Positions 42,967-52,678 are shown, counted from the first letter of the stretch. The stretch: DNA of 64,000 nt from JACNKV01 sp964422145 (GCA_964422145.1 CAYQZV010000003.1:148483-212482), one strand, 5' to 3'. Program-made: numbers and translations. Notes: a model not told the origin generated them from the letters alone.

Positions 42967-43886
42967 GAACTGCTTTTATCTTTCCCGGACAAGCGTCGCA
43001 AAAAGTCGGAATGGGTTTGGATTTATATGAGCATACTCAGCTCGGAAAAGAATATTTTGAGACAGCCAACGATATTATGGGTGTTGATCTTTGTGATATC
43101 ATTTTTAATGGTCCTGAGGAAGTCCTTAAACAAACAAAATACACTCAGCCTTCGATCTATGTTGTGAGTGTAATCCTTGGGAAACTTCTTTTAGAAAAAG
43201 GGTTCTCTCCTGTCGCTCTTGCCGGACATAGTTTGGGCGAATATTCAGCCTTTGCCGTTGCAGGAGCATTCGACTTTGAAACCGGATTAAAACTGGTGAA
43301 AGTACGTGCTGAAAGCATGCAGGCTTCCGGAGAAGAAAATGCCGGGACTATGGCTGCAATTATGGGCGTTGATGATAAAGACATCCAAACAATTTGCGAT
43401 GAATGCCAGGACTGCGGCGTTGTTGTCCCTGCGAATTTTAACGCACCGGGACAGATTGTGATCTCCGGTTCAGTTCCGGCGGTTCATGCTGCGATGGAAA
43501 AAGCAAAAGCATATGGAGCACGTAAAGTGGTTGAACTGAATGTAAGCGGAGCCTTCCATTCACCGCTTATGTCCTCCGCTAGGGAATCACTTGCAGAGAT
43601 GGTAAATTCCATCGAAATTATGCCGTCAAAATATCCGGTTATTTGCAATGTTACAGCGACTCCGGTTACTGCAGCAGATGAGATTCGTCAAAATCTGGTT
43701 AAACAGCTTGAAAGTCCGGTGCTTTGGAGTACATCAATTGTGAAGATGAAAAATCTCGGAATTGAACACTTCATCGAAGTCGGACCGGGGCGGGTTTTAC
43801 AGGGTTTAGCCAGAAGGATCGATCGGTCATTATCGGTATCCGGTGTGGAGACATTAACACAAATTAATGAAATTGAATATGTTTAG
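42963..43886 (+). CDS. fabD: Malonyl-CoA:ACP transacylase
   Basis: Loads malonate from CoA onto acyl-carrier protein. Start is ATG 42963, overlapping the fabH stop (ATGA); 307 residues. FIFPGQASQKVGMG (5-18), the nucleophile Ser in LAGHSLGEYSAF near 92, and the catalytic His in NVSGAFHSPLM near 198 are intact. The MGRF extension from an ATG at 42948 lies inside fabH and is unlikely. Its end overlaps the start of fabG. Confidence 0.96.
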   Translation: MRTAFIFPGQASQKVGMGLDLYEHTQLGKEYFETANDIMGVDLCDIIFNGPEEVLKQTKYTQPSIYVVSVILGKLLLEKGFSPVALAGHSLGEYSAFAVAGAFDFETGLKLVKVRAESMQASGEENAGTMAAIMGVDDKDIQTICDECQDCGVVVPANFNAPGQIVISGSVPAVHAAMEKAKAYGARKVVELNVSGAFHSPLMSSARESLAEMVNSIEIMPSKYPVICNVTATPVTAADEIRQNLVKQLESPVLWSTSIVKMKNLGIEHFIEVGPGRVLQGLARRIDRSLSVSGVETLTQINEIEYV

Positions 43887-44625
43887 TTTACACGATAAAA
43901 CAGCTGTTGTCACCGGGTCTTCTCGCGGGATCGGACTCGGCATTGCCCGCTTATTAGCTGAAGCCGGCGCACATGTTGTTCTGATCAGCCGCAGTCAAGG
44001 TGATATTGATAACGTAGCGGGAATATTTAATCAAGACGGCTTAAAAGCATCAGCTTATGCCTGTGATGTTTCGGATTTAAATAACGTCCAATCCGTGTTT
44101 AAAACGATCATTGAAGAAACTGGAAAAATTGATATTTTAGTCAATAACGCCGGAATTACCCGAGATACATTGTTGATGCGGATGTCCGAAGAAGATTGGG
44201 ATATGGTATTAAATATCAACTTAAAAGGGGCATTTAATTGTATCAAAGCGGTCACACGATCTATGATGAAACAGCGGAACGGCCGGATCATTAACATTTC
44301 TTCGGTTGTCGGATTGACCGGAAATGCCGGACAGTTAAATTATGCCGCGTCCAAAGCCGGATTGATCGGGATGACCAAATCCACTGCAAAAGAATTAGCT
44401 GCACGGGGAATCACTGCAAATTGCATCGCCCCGGGCTACATTGAAACAGAAATGACTGAGGAATTAACGGATGATCAAAAATCGACTCTCATCCAGCAAA
44501 TTCCTTTAGGAAAAATTGGAACGGCTGAAGATATTGCCTACATGGCACTGTTTTTAGCCTCTAACGAAGCAAATTACATCACCGGACAAACCTTTACCGT
44601 TGACGGTGGTATGGTAACGCAATAG
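43879..44625 (+). CDS. fabG: 3-oxoacyl-ACP reductase
   Basis: NADPH-dependent reduction of beta-ketoacyl-ACP; SDR family, 248 residues from ATG 43879 (MFSLHDKTAVVTG). ATG 43867 four codons earlier is an alternative; both overlap the end of fabD. Motifs: TGSSRGIGLG near 12, NNAGITRD near 87, catalytic Ser near 138 (NISSVVGLTGN), and YAASKAGLIGMTK near 151. PGYIETEMT and the C-terminal ITGQTFTVDGGM fit FabG closely. Confidence 0.95.
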   Translation: MFSLHDKTAVVTGSSRGIGLGIARLLAEAGAHVVLISRSQGDIDNVAGIFNQDGLKASAYACDVSDLNNVQSVFKTIIEETGKIDILVNNAGITRDTLLMRMSEEDWDMVLNINLKGAFNCIKAVTRSMMKQRNGRIINISSVVGLTGNAGQLNYAASKAGLIGMTKSTAKELAARGITANCIAPGYIETEMTEELTDDQKSTLIQQIPLGKIGTAEDIAYMALFLASNEANYITGQTFTVDGGMVTQ

Positions 44626-44641
44626 AAAAAAGGAGAAACAC

Positions 44642-44869
44642 ATGTCAGTATTAGATAAAGTCAAAGAAGTAATAGTTGATAAGCTTGGTGTTGAAGAAAG
44701 CAAAATTACAATGGAAGCTTCTTTCATTGATGATTTAGGTGCTGATTCATTGGATACCGTTGAATTAATCATGGATCTTGAAGAAGAATTCGGGATTGAA
44801 ATTCCAGATGAAGACGCCGAAAAACTTACAACTGTTGGCTCTGTCATTGATTACGTCGAAGGCCAATAA
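44642..44869 (+). CDS. acpP: Acyl carrier protein
   Basis: Acidic 75-residue carrier of growing acyl chains. Ser36 in DLGADSLDTVELIM carries the 4'-phosphopantetheine arm; EEEFGIEIPDEDAEKLTTVG and VIDYVEGQ complete the four-helix bundle. AAAAAGGAGAAAC before the ATG is a strong ribosome binding site, as expected for the most abundant protein of the operon. Encoded between fabG and fabF. Confidence 0.98.
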   Translation: MSVLDKVKEVIVDKLGVEESKITMEASFIDDLGADSLDTVELIMDLEEEFGIEIPDEDAEKLTTVGSVIDYVEGQ

Positions 44870-44906
44870 TCAATAAAAAAAACCATTTAATCAAAATAGG
44901 GATACC

Positions 44907-46154
44907 ATGAGCAAAAAACGTGTTGTCATTACTGGACTAGGCGCATTAACACCAAATGGGAATTCAGTTCCTGAATATTGGGATGCTTTATCATCAGGCC
45001 GCAGCGGAATAGATCATATTTCTTATTTTGATTCTGAAAATTTCTCTGTAAAAATTGCAGGGGAATTATCCGAGTTTAATGCAACAGAACACTTAGAACC
45101 AAAAGAGATCCGGAAGTTAGACAATTTTTCCGTTTACGGAATTGTCGCAGCGCAAGAAGCAATTACACAAGCTAACCTCCAAGAAGGATCATTTGATCCT
45201 CATCGTGTTGGTGTTATTTTTGGAAGCGGGGTCGGGGGTATTCAAACTTTAGAGGAACAGCATCAAGCACTATTAAGTCGCGGTCCTCGACGAGTATCCC
45301 CTCAGTTTGTTCCAAAAATGATCGCTAATATCGCTGCAGGACAAATTGCTATTCGCTTCGGTCTGCAAGGACCGAATCAAACCATTGTCTCTGCCTGTTC
45401 ATCTGCCACGGATGCAATCGGTGTCGCGTTAAGACTGATTCAAGCCGGAGATGCTGATGTAATGATTACCGGCGGAAGTGAAGCGAGCATCACACCCTTA
45501 ACGATTTCCGGATTTGCCAATATGAAGGCATTATCAACCCGGAATGACGACCCTCAAGGCGCTAGTCGCCCGTTTGATAAAGACCGAGATGGATTTGTCA
45601 TGGGTGAAGGTGCCGGGATTCTTGTCATAGAAACTGAAGAACATGCCAAAGCCCGCGGTGCAACAATTCTGGCTGAACTTGCTGGATACGGTGCCACTGA
45701 CGATGCTCATCACATCACTCAGCCAGCACCGGGCGGAGCGGGTGCAATCCGTGCGATGAGACGCTGTATTGAAGATGCCGGACTTAATCCTGAGGATGTT
45801 GATTACATCAACGCCCACGGAACATCAACTCCGTTTAATGATAAAACCGAAACGGCTGCCATTAAAGAAGTCTTCGGTGATCATGCAGCAAATCTAAAGA
45901 TCAGTTCAACCAAATCGATGACGGGGCACCTACTTGGAGCAAGCGGTGGAATTGAAGCTGTAGCGGCTGTGTTAGCCATTCAAAAAGGTATGGTTCCACC
46001 GACGATAAATTACACAACCGAAGATCCGGAATGTGATCTGAATTATGTTCCAAACTCAGCGGTCAAACATGATGTCAATGTGATCATCTCAAATACCTTT
46101 GGTTTCGGTGGTCATAACGGTGTGATTTGTATCCGTAAGTGGAGGGATGAGTAA
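44907..46154 (+). CDS. fabF: 3-oxoacyl-ACP synthase II
   Basis: Elongating condensing enzyme of fatty-acid synthesis, 415 residues, cytosolic dimer. Thiolase fold with Cys in VSACSSATDAIG near 164, His in NAHGTSTPFNDKTE near 304 and Lys/His in KSMTGHLLGASGGIEA near 337-341, the Cys-His-His set of FabF. Start KKRVVITGLGALTPNGN is typical. Of the fab genes, fabZ and an enoyl reductase are not in this window. A hairpin overlaps the stop codon. Confidence 0.97.
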   Translation: MSKKRVVITGLGALTPNGNSVPEYWDALSSGRSGIDHISYFDSENFSVKIAGELSEFNATEHLEPKEIRKLDNFSVYGIVAAQEAITQANLQEGSFDPHRVGVIFGSGVGGIQTLEEQHQALLSRGPRRVSPQFVPKMIANIAAGQIAIRFGLQGPNQTIVSACSSATDAIGVALRLIQAGDADVMITGGSEASITPLTISGFANMKALSTRNDDPQGASRPFDKDRDGFVMGEGAGILVIETEEHAKARGATILAELAGYGATDDAHHITQPAPGGAGAIRAMRRCIEDAGLNPEDVDYINAHGTSTPFNDKTETAAIKEVFGDHAANLKISSTKSMTGHLLGASGGIEAVAAVLAIQKGMVPPTINYTTEDPECDLNYVPNSAVKHDVNVIISNTFGFGGHNGVICIRKWRDE

Positions 46155-46182
46155 CATCCTGTCCCTCCTATTGTTTGGTTTT
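46141..46182 (+). terminator. Possible terminator at the fabF end
   Basis: GGAGGGATG at 46141-46149 can pair with CATC (46155-46158) and CCCTCC (46163-46168), a stem with a bulge overlapping the fabF stop, followed by a T-rich stretch (TATTGTTTGGTTTTT). A partial terminator before rnc is plausible. Confidence 0.4.
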
Positions 46183-46218
46183 TATGTGAGTACGCTGAGA
46201 TAAAGAATTTCGGCAAAT

Positions 46219-46938
46219 ATGAAAATCGTCCAGTCTATAAAGAATTTATTTTATAAAGCCCATCCGTATTCAGTCCTAGAATCGCAAATTCATTATCGTT
46301 TTAAACATCTAGACTATCTTGAGCAGGCATTTACCCATCGTTCAGTTGATTCACGCCCAAGAAAGAATTACGAACGGCTTGAATTTTTAGGTGATGCCAT
46401 CATTGATATCGTCGTCAGCACAGCGTTAATGAAAGAATTCCCTGAAAGTGATGAAGGATTCTTAACTCAAAAACGGTCCGCATTAGTTCAAAAAGATTTC
46501 TTATCTTCAATGGGAAAACTGTTAAGACTGCTGGATTATATTAAATTAGAATCCTCTGTCGATATCCGTATCGAGAAAATCGCTGTCAAACAACAGGCAA
46601 ATTTATATGAAGCGTTGATCGGTGCAATCTATCTTGATGGCGGATTAGCTCCGTGTGAAAAACTTATTCATAATACGATTTGGAGCCACCGGACAGAAGC
46701 CTGGAAATCAACCAACTATAAGGGCAGACTCATTGAGCTTTGCCATTTTCGGAAGTTGAAAAATCCTCAGTTTAAGCTATGTCAAACCACCGGACTTGAT
46801 CACCAGCGTATTTTTGAAGTTCAGGTTCAGATCGGAGAAAAAGTCTACAATCCGGGCTTAGGGACGAGTAAAAAAGATGCTGAACAGTCCGCGGCGCAGC
46901 ACGCGTTAGACAGTTTGATGCGTTCGGAGATGCCTTAA
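46219..46938 (+). CDS. rnc: Ribonuclease III
   Basis: Double-strand-specific endoribonuclease for rRNA and mRNA processing, 239 residues. The catalytic signature is NYERLEFLGDAIIDIVVS near 47, with the second acidic site in LYEALIGAIYLDGG near 132. The C-terminal dsRBD (about 165-236) has NPQFKLCQTTGLDHQRIFEV and GLGTSKKDAEQSAAQHAL. It closes the fatty-acid cluster, a common arrangement, and its last 4 bases overlap the convergent isomerase gene. Confidence 0.96.
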   Translation: MKIVQSIKNLFYKAHPYSVLESQIHYRFKHLDYLEQAFTHRSVDSRPRKNYERLEFLGDAIIDIVVSTALMKEFPESDEGFLTQKRSALVQKDFLSSMGKLLRLLDYIKLESSVDIRIEKIAVKQQANLYEALIGAIYLDGGLAPCEKLIHNTIWSHRTEAWKSTNYKGRLIELCHFRKLKNPQFKLCQTTGLDHQRIFEVQVQIGEKVYNPGLGTSKKDAEQSAAQHALDSLMRSEMP

Positions 46939-47978
46939 ACGTTACTGAGTTTCTTCTTCAGATTTTCGATCTTAAATACCGGACTCGAATCTGTTCCATG
47001 GATGGCTGCACACCAGTAGCTGACCCAATCACCAAAATAGATCAAATGCAAAAACCGTTCGGTAAACGTCTCTCCTTCAACTGAAACTATTTCCTGAATG
47101 GCTGCAACCTTATTTAAAATTTCTTCGGTGAATGTTTGACGGTAACGGACCCGTTCATTATCCTGAACATCTTTCAACCAAATTAAGGCGATTTGCTCTA
47201 TCACCGATTTGTTATTTTCCCAACCGACGATTTCGTTATGATTTAATTCCGGCAGTTCATTGTGATAAGCCAGCATTTTGGCATTTTCACAGATTTGTCC
47301 TTTCCAGCGCATAGCTGCAATTCCGGTCGTCGTTGTTTGTCCGTAGATCACTGGTAATTTATAAGCGATCTTTTCAGCTATTTTCAGTGTGGGATTTTCA
47401 GAGCCCTGGATTGAATATTCTTCTCTCACTTTACTCAGCAATGATACCGCACCGTTAAGCTGATCAATGGTTGAATGATCGATCAAACCTAATTGGTTAA
47501 GAAGGTTTAACATCGGAACAAACGAAAATGCCATTGCCGCCCGCGGTTGCAATCCGGATGGAATAGCAATATAAGGATAGTTGCCTTCTTGAAGTTTTGC
47601 TAACAGTTTACCGCCAGTCGTTATACCGACGATAAATGCACCTTTAGTTTTCGCATCTTCAAATGCAGATAATGTTTCCTCGGTATTCCCGGAATATGAA
47701 GAACAGACGACCAAAGTGTCTCGGCTAACCCAAGCAGGTAATTCGTAGTGTCTTGACACAACAAGCGGAATATTGATCTGATCACCCGCTAAGGCATTGA
47801 CCACATCTCCGCCTATGGCAGAACCTCCCATCCCTGCGATCAGAATATTCTTAAATGTTATTTCATCTGCAGTGATAGGTTGTGACAGTTCAATTTTTAA
47901 TGCGTCGACAATATTGACCGGGAAATCATAAATAGATTTCGCCATATCTGCAGGATCATTGATGGTGTAAAATGACAT
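46935..47978 (-). CDS. Bifunctional phosphoglucose/phosphomannose isomerase
   Basis: SIS-fold isomerase of 347 residues interconverting fructose-6-P with glucose-6-P or mannose-6-P, as in the archaeal-type PGI/PMI family. Motifs: ILIAGMGGSAIGGDVVNAL near 46, SSYSGNTEETLSAFEDA near 94, and the family's PRAAMAFSFVPMLNLL near 145, plus AYHNELPELNHNEIVGWE near 235 with the catalytic Glu and His. It lies 1 nt after the polyprenyl synthetase gene, with a phosphomannomutase two genes upstream, so mannose-type sugar supply for surface glycans is a reasonable inference. Confidence 0.9.
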   Translation of the reverse strand: MSFYTINDPADMAKSIYDFPVNIVDALKIELSQPITADEITFKNILIAGMGGSAIGGDVVNALAGDQINIPLVVSRHYELPAWVSRDTLVVCSSYSGNTEETLSAFEDAKTKGAFIVGITTGGKLLAKLQEGNYPYIAIPSGLQPRAAMAFSFVPMLNLLNQLGLIDHSTIDQLNGAVSLLSKVREEYSIQGSENPTLKIAEKIAYKLPVIYGQTTTTGIAAMRWKGQICENAKMLAYHNELPELNHNEIVGWENNKSVIEQIALIWLKDVQDNERVRYRQTFTEEILNKVAAIQEIVSVEGETFTERFLHLIYFGDWVSYWCAAIHGTDSSPVFKIENLKKKLSNV

Positions 47979-47979
47979 A

Positions 47980-48972
47980 TTAATTCTTTCTGTTGAGTAC
48001 CAATTCGGTAAATTTTTCTAATAGATGCTGTTTATTTTGCGGTAATACTTGGATCTCATTTGTTGCTAATTCGACGTGGGTCGAGATCAACGATTCTATA
48101 TCAGAAATCAGTTGATGTTTTCTCAGCCAATCACGAAAAGATGTTACCGCTTCATTGGTTTTCATCAATTTCATCTTGGTTTTGAATTCAGCCCACTCTT
48201 CCGGAAATTTCTCTCTAGCAAGGATTGTCAAAGCGGTTTGTTTCCCTTCGGTTAAATCACTGCCCAGACTTTTTCCCATCACTTTAGCATCGGAAAATAT
48301 TTCAAGCATATCATCCTGTATCTGGAATGCTTTTCCCAAATGAATTCCATAGCTTTTTAAGTGCTCTCTCACTTCAATCGATTGATTCCCCAAGATGCCG
48401 CCGAGTTCAGCGCAGACACCCAGTAAGACACCCGTTTTTTTCTCTATCATTAGAAGATAATCATCCATCGACACGTGTTCGTTCTCTTCAAACATCTTAT
48501 CATAGGCTTGTCCTTCGCAAACTGTCAAGGTTGCCCGATTGAAAACATTGATCGCTGCCATTGGGTTCACTGTGACTTTCTCTATCAAGAATTGAGATAA
48601 AATATACACACCGTCACCCGAAAGAATGGCTGTGGATTCATCCCATTTTTTGTGGACGGTTTGTTGTCCGTGGCGGTAATCATCCTGATCCATGATGTCG
48701 TCATGAACTAACGTGAAATTATGGAGAAGTTCCACCGCCAGCCCTGCATTGAGTTTATCCTCTTCTTTGACGTTAAATGCATCACAAATGATATGAACTA
48801 AAATTGGACGAAGTCGTTTTCCTTTCCCTTTGAGCACATATCTCACAGGATCATACAGATAATTCGGTTCTAAAGGAAACGAAAGATCTTTTAACGCAAG
48901 ATTTGTCGAATCTTGTATCTCTCGGATGTAGTCTAGAAAATTAGTGTCCGGTTTCAAGCCTAATATTTCCAA
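47980..48972 (-). CDS. Polyprenyl (prenyl) diphosphate synthase
   Basis: Trans-prenyl transferase of 330 residues making a long or medium isoprenoid chain, for quinones or undecaprenyl-type carriers. The first Asp-rich motif is LVHDDIMDQDDYRHGQ near 92. GKGKRLRPILVHII near 48 and the second motif QIQDDMLEIFSDAKVMGK near 216 follow; the third Asp of the usual second DDxxD is Glu here. Chain length is not readable. The start overlaps the end of the phosphomannomutase gene by 32 bases. Confidence 0.88.
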   Translation of the reverse strand: MEILGLKPDTNFLDYIREIQDSTNLALKDLSFPLEPNYLYDPVRYVLKGKGKRLRPILVHIICDAFNVKEEDKLNAGLAVELLHNFTLVHDDIMDQDDYRHGQQTVHKKWDESTAILSGDGVYILSQFLIEKVTVNPMAAINVFNRATLTVCEGQAYDKMFEENEHVSMDDYLLMIEKKTGVLLGVCAELGGILGNQSIEVREHLKSYGIHLGKAFQIQDDMLEIFSDAKVMGKSLGSDLTEGKQTALTILAREKFPEEWAEFKTKMKLMKTNEAVTSFRDWLRKHQLISDIESLISTHVELATNEIQVLPQNKQHLLEKFTELVLNRKN

Positions 48973-50311
48973 TGGTTTGTAGTTTGGATAAGACTAAATC
49001 TTTGATTTCTTCCATTCGTTCCGGTGAATTTGCTTCGAAACGGCAGACGATTACCGGCTGCGTGTTTGATGCGCGAACCAATCCCCAGCCATCTCCAAAT
49101 TTGATTCTAACACCGTCCACGGTACTGCAATCATAATTTTCGATAAAATAGGATGCAGCTTCTTCGGCAATTCTGAATTTCTCCACATCAGAATCACACA
49201 TCATTCTCATTTCCGGAGTGGAATAATAAACGGGAATGTCTGCTGCAAGATCGGATAGTTTTTTATCGGTTCTGGAAACCATTTGGATTAATCTGAGTGC
49301 GACATAAATTGCATCATCAAATCCGAAAAAGTCGTCAGCGAAAAAAATATGACCGCTCATCTCGCCGCCCAGTTTACACTTGAGATCAACCATTTTTTGT
49401 TTGATAAGTGAGTGGCCTGTTTTCCACATAACGGGTTCACCGCCATAGCGCAGAATCATATCTTCCAACGCCTGTGAACATTTCACGTCGAATAAAATCT
49501 TATCTCCCTTTTCAAGGATTTCCGGTAAGAAAAGCGCCATGAGCTGATCAGCCCAAATGATTCCGCCTTTATCGTCTACAACACCAACACGATCAGCATC
49601 TCCGTCAAACGCAACACCCACGTCATGATTGCCTTCTTTCATGATTTTAATCAAATCCACCAGGTTCTCTTCCACCGTCGGATCCGGATGATGATTCGGG
49701 AATGTTCCGTCCACAGCGCAATAAATTTCAGTCAGTTCGATATCCATTTTTTTGAATATGTCCGGTGCCATCAATGCAGCAGCTGCATTACCGCAATCCA
49801 TCACGACTTTCATCGGTTTTTCAAGCGTAATTTTATCAATGAGCATTTGGATATAATCAACACGGATGTCATACTTTGCTTCTGTTCCCTCACCCTGCTC
49901 AAAATCATTTTCATCAATCAGCGTTTTGATTTGCCTGATCGCATCACCAAACACCGGTTTTTTAAATAATGACATTTTGAATCCGTTGAACTCCGGAGGG
50001 TTATGACTGCCGGTAATCTGTACAGCGCCGTCTACGTCAAGTTTGAACATACTGTAGTAATTTGCAGGTGTGGGTAATGATCCAAGAACGATCACATCAA
50101 GTCCCGTGGATAATACTCCATCTTTAAACTGTTTCATTAAGCTTGGAGTTGTCATACGGACATCCCCGCTGAGTGTGATCTCTTTTCCTCCGTTTCGAAG
50201 TGCATACGTTCCGAAGCCTTTCCCCAAAAGACGGACAACATCCGGTGGAAAATCTTCAACAACATTTCCACGAATGTCGTATTCTCGAAAAATAAATGGA
50301 TTAATATTCAT
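48941..50311 (-). CDS. Phosphomannomutase/phosphoglucomutase
   Basis: Alpha-D-phosphohexomutase of 456 residues, interconverting hexose-1-P and hexose-6-P for sugar-nucleotide synthesis. Start at ATG 50311 with AAAGG upstream gives the family MNINPFIFREYDIRGNV. The phosphoserine loop is ITGSHNPPEFNGFK near 99, the metal loop FDGDADRVGVVDD near 236, the sugar-binding GGEMSGHIFF near 319, and RASNTQPVIVCRFEA near 425 binds phosphate. AlgC/ManB-type by length and motif order. It leads an operon with the prenyl synthase and the isomerase. Confidence 0.93.
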   Translation of the reverse strand: MNINPFIFREYDIRGNVVEDFPPDVVRLLGKGFGTYALRNGGKEITLSGDVRMTTPSLMKQFKDGVLSTGLDVIVLGSLPTPANYYSMFKLDVDGAVQITGSHNPPEFNGFKMSLFKKPVFGDAIRQIKTLIDENDFEQGEGTEAKYDIRVDYIQMLIDKITLEKPMKVVMDCGNAAAALMAPDIFKKMDIELTEIYCAVDGTFPNHHPDPTVEENLVDLIKIMKEGNHDVGVAFDGDADRVGVVDDKGGIIWADQLMALFLPEILEKGDKILFDVKCSQALEDMILRYGGEPVMWKTGHSLIKQKMVDLKCKLGGEMSGHIFFADDFFGFDDAIYVALRLIQMVSRTDKKLSDLAADIPVYYSTPEMRMMCDSDVEKFRIAEEAASYFIENYDCSTVDGVRIKFGDGWGLVRASNTQPVIVCRFEANSPERMEEIKDLVLSKLQTIGNIRLETGH

Positions 50312-50381
50312 ACATATACCTTTGTAATTATGGTTCAATCAAGAAAATTTTGGCTAAATATATATCGAAAAATTACGATGT

Positions 50382-51284
50382 TTAATCTATATCTCCTATG
50401 ACCCCTCTCAGATTTCCTTTCTGCAGGGATAACAAACTAGTCGCTTCGGTTTGATCAACATTTTTTATTGTCATCACGATTGCTGTTTTGACTGAACCGC
50501 CAGCGCCTTTAAGCACTTGTTCTGCGTTTTCATAGGATAAATCTGTTAAGTCTGTAATGATTCGGACGGCACGATCATGCAGTTTGTTATTCACAACTTG
50601 CAGGTCAACCATTAGATTTCCGTAGACTTTGCCTAAACGAATCATGGTTGCCGTCGAAATCATGTTTAATACCATTTTAGTTGCGGTACCGGATTTCATA
50701 CGAGTTGAACCGGTAATAATCTCCGAACCAACTGCAACAGGGATCAGCACATCCACGTCAACGGGGATTAGCGGTTTCGGATTACAGATGATATAAGCGG
50801 TTTTGGCACCGACAGACATTCCATATTTTAATGATGATACAACAAAGGGTGTTGCTCCACTGCTGGCAATGCCAATGATAAAATCGCCTGCTTGTACGCC
50901 GTGTCTTTTTAAATCTGAAACAGCAACATCCGGTTGATCTTCGGCTCCTTCAATTGATCGGATTAACGCATCTTCACCGCCGGCAATGATTCCCTGAAAC
51001 CAATCCCGCGGAGCAGAGAACGTTGGTGGTAATTCAGCAGCATCCAGCACGCCCAAACGACCGCTCGTTCCTGCGCCGACATAGTAGACTTTTCGTTGAT
51101 TTTGGATGGTTGAAACGGCGAAATCCACTGCTTCACCGATCTGAGGAATTACATCCGCGATTTTCTCAGCGATCGTTTTATCTTGTTGATTAATGATAGT
51201 CAGAATATCACGGGTAGATCGTGAGTCAATCTTCTGGGATGCTTTATTTGGTTTTTCGGTATCTAAATCTTTTCGCTGCATCAT
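50382..51284 (-). CDS. murQ: N-acetylmuramic acid 6-phosphate etherase
   Basis: Cleaves D-lactate from MurNAc-6-P to give GlcNAc-6-P in peptidoglycan recycling; cytosolic SIS-domain lyase of 300 residues. The MurQ signature is present: YYVGAGTSGRLGVLDAAELP near 66, the catalytic Glu in GGEDALIRSIEGAEDQ near 104, GIASSGATPFV near 134 and GSTRMKSGTATKMVLNMIST near 190. This implies a MurNAc uptake and phosphorylation route somewhere in the genome. It lies 17 nt after the AGCS symporter gene. Confidence 0.95.
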   Translation of the reverse strand: MMQRKDLDTEKPNKASQKIDSRSTRDILTIINQQDKTIAEKIADVIPQIGEAVDFAVSTIQNQRKVYYVGAGTSGRLGVLDAAELPPTFSAPRDWFQGIIAGGEDALIRSIEGAEDQPDVAVSDLKRHGVQAGDFIIGIASSGATPFVVSSLKYGMSVGAKTAYIICNPKPLIPVDVDVLIPVAVGSEIITGSTRMKSGTATKMVLNMISTATMIRLGKVYGNLMVDLQVVNNKLHDRAVRIITDLTDLSYENAEQVLKGAGGSVKTAIVMTIKNVDQTEATSLLSLQKGNLRGVIGDID

Positions 51285-51301
51285 TGTTTAAAATTATCTT
51301 C

Positions 51302-52678
51302 CTAATCGGGAAGTTTTTGAAAATATTTTTTAGCTTCTTCCATCACTCTTGGAGATAAAATAATCGCCGACACCATGGTTGGAATCGCCATGACCGCAAA
51401 CATGCCGTCCAGAATATTGATGACCATATCGATCGAAATCACCGCACCGAAAATAATCGCTGCGATATAAAAATAATTATACACTTTCTTCCATTTTGTT
51501 CCAAACAGATACCCTGTGCATTTACACCCGTAATACGAATAGCCGATCATGGTCGTCATACTGAAAATGATCACAGCTGTCATCAACAACCACCGCCCAG
51601 GATCACCCAATTCCTGATAGAATGCCTGCGTGGTTAACGTCACACCGTTGGCTTCATCCGATTGCCACAACCCCGATGACAAGATCACCATTCCTGTCAC
51701 TGAACACACCACAATTGTATCGATGAACGGACCGATCATGGCAACGAGTCCTTCGCGAACCGGCTCGGTCGTTTTGGCTGCACCGTGAGCCATCGCTTCG
51801 GTTCCGATCCCGGCCTCATTCGAAAAAGCTGCCCGTCTGACCCCGGTAACGATCACCGCACCGACTGCACCGCCTAAAACCGCATCACCTGTAAATGCAT
51901 CATGAAAGATCAATCCAATCAATGCAGGAATCTCTGTGAAGTTTTTCAACAGAATCAAAAGTCCCGCAATCATATAAATGAGAACCATAAAGGGAACCAA
52001 TCTCGATGCAACCATGCCGATACGCTTAATACCACCGACAATGACAACACCGACCAACAATGCAACAATGATACCGACGGTAAGGTTTCCTTTCACCGCT
52101 GCATCCACAAAGAGATGATTCGGAGCAAAGATTTCATCCCGGATTATCTGAGTAAGTTGATTTGCCTGGAATAGTGACAAACAACCGACCAATCCGGCAA
52201 TACTGAAAATAACAGCTAAAATTCTAAATCGCGGAGGAAGTCCGGTTTCAATGACGTACATTGGTCCGCCTTGGATATCTCCCTGATCATCTTTTCCTCG
52301 ATATAAAATAGCCAGTGTCGAGGTGAAGAATTTTGTTGCCATCCCGAAAACGGCACTGACCCACATCCAGAATAAAGCTCCTGGACCGCCCATGGTAATT
52401 GCAACAGCCACACCGGAGATGTTTCCCATCCCTACCGTACTCGCCAACGCACTGGATAACGCCTGAAAATGGGTAATGTCCCCCGGATCGTCATCTTTGT
52501 TATACTTCCCCTTTAGAATGTTCAAAGAGTGCCTAAAATACCGAAAAGGAATAAATCGGCAATAAAGGGTGAAGAATAATCCTCCGCCTACTAATAGGAT
52601 CAAAAGTGGCGTTCCCCACATGAATTCGGCAAATTCACCGGCGTATCTGTCTAAAAGGTCGTAATAAGATTTCATCAA
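51302..52678 (-). CDS. Sodium:alanine (AGCS family) symporter
   Basis: Inner-membrane amino-acid symporter of 458 residues with about 11 helices. AGCS hallmarks: FQALSSALASTVGMGNISGV near 68, GGPGALFWMWVSAVFGMATKF near 93, GGPMYVIE near 140, and AFSNEAGIGTEAMAHGAAKT near 280. It imports alanine or glycine with Na+. Together with MurQ in the same transcript, it may recover D- or L-alanine released from peptidoglycan; this is inference. Own promoter in the 86-base gap shared with lptF/G. Confidence 0.92.
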   Translation of the reverse strand: MMKSYYDLLDRYAGEFAEFMWGTPLLILLVGGGLFFTLYCRFIPFRYFRHSLNILKGKYNKDDDPGDITHFQALSSALASTVGMGNISGVAVAITMGGPGALFWMWVSAVFGMATKFFTSTLAILYRGKDDQGDIQGGPMYVIETGLPPRFRILAVIFSIAGLVGCLSLFQANQLTQIIRDEIFAPNHLFVDAAVKGNLTVGIIVALLVGVVIVGGIKRIGMVASRLVPFMVLIYMIAGLLILLKNFTEIPALIGLIFHDAFTGDAVLGGAVGAVIVTGVRRAAFSNEAGIGTEAMAHGAAKTTEPVREGLVAMIGPFIDTIVVCSVTGMVILSSGLWQSDEANGVTLTTQAFYQELGDPGRWLLMTAVIIFSMTTMIGYSYYGCKCTGYLFGTKWKKVYNYFYIAAIIFGAVISIDMVINILDGMFAVMAIPTMVSAIILSPRVMEEAKKYFQKLPD

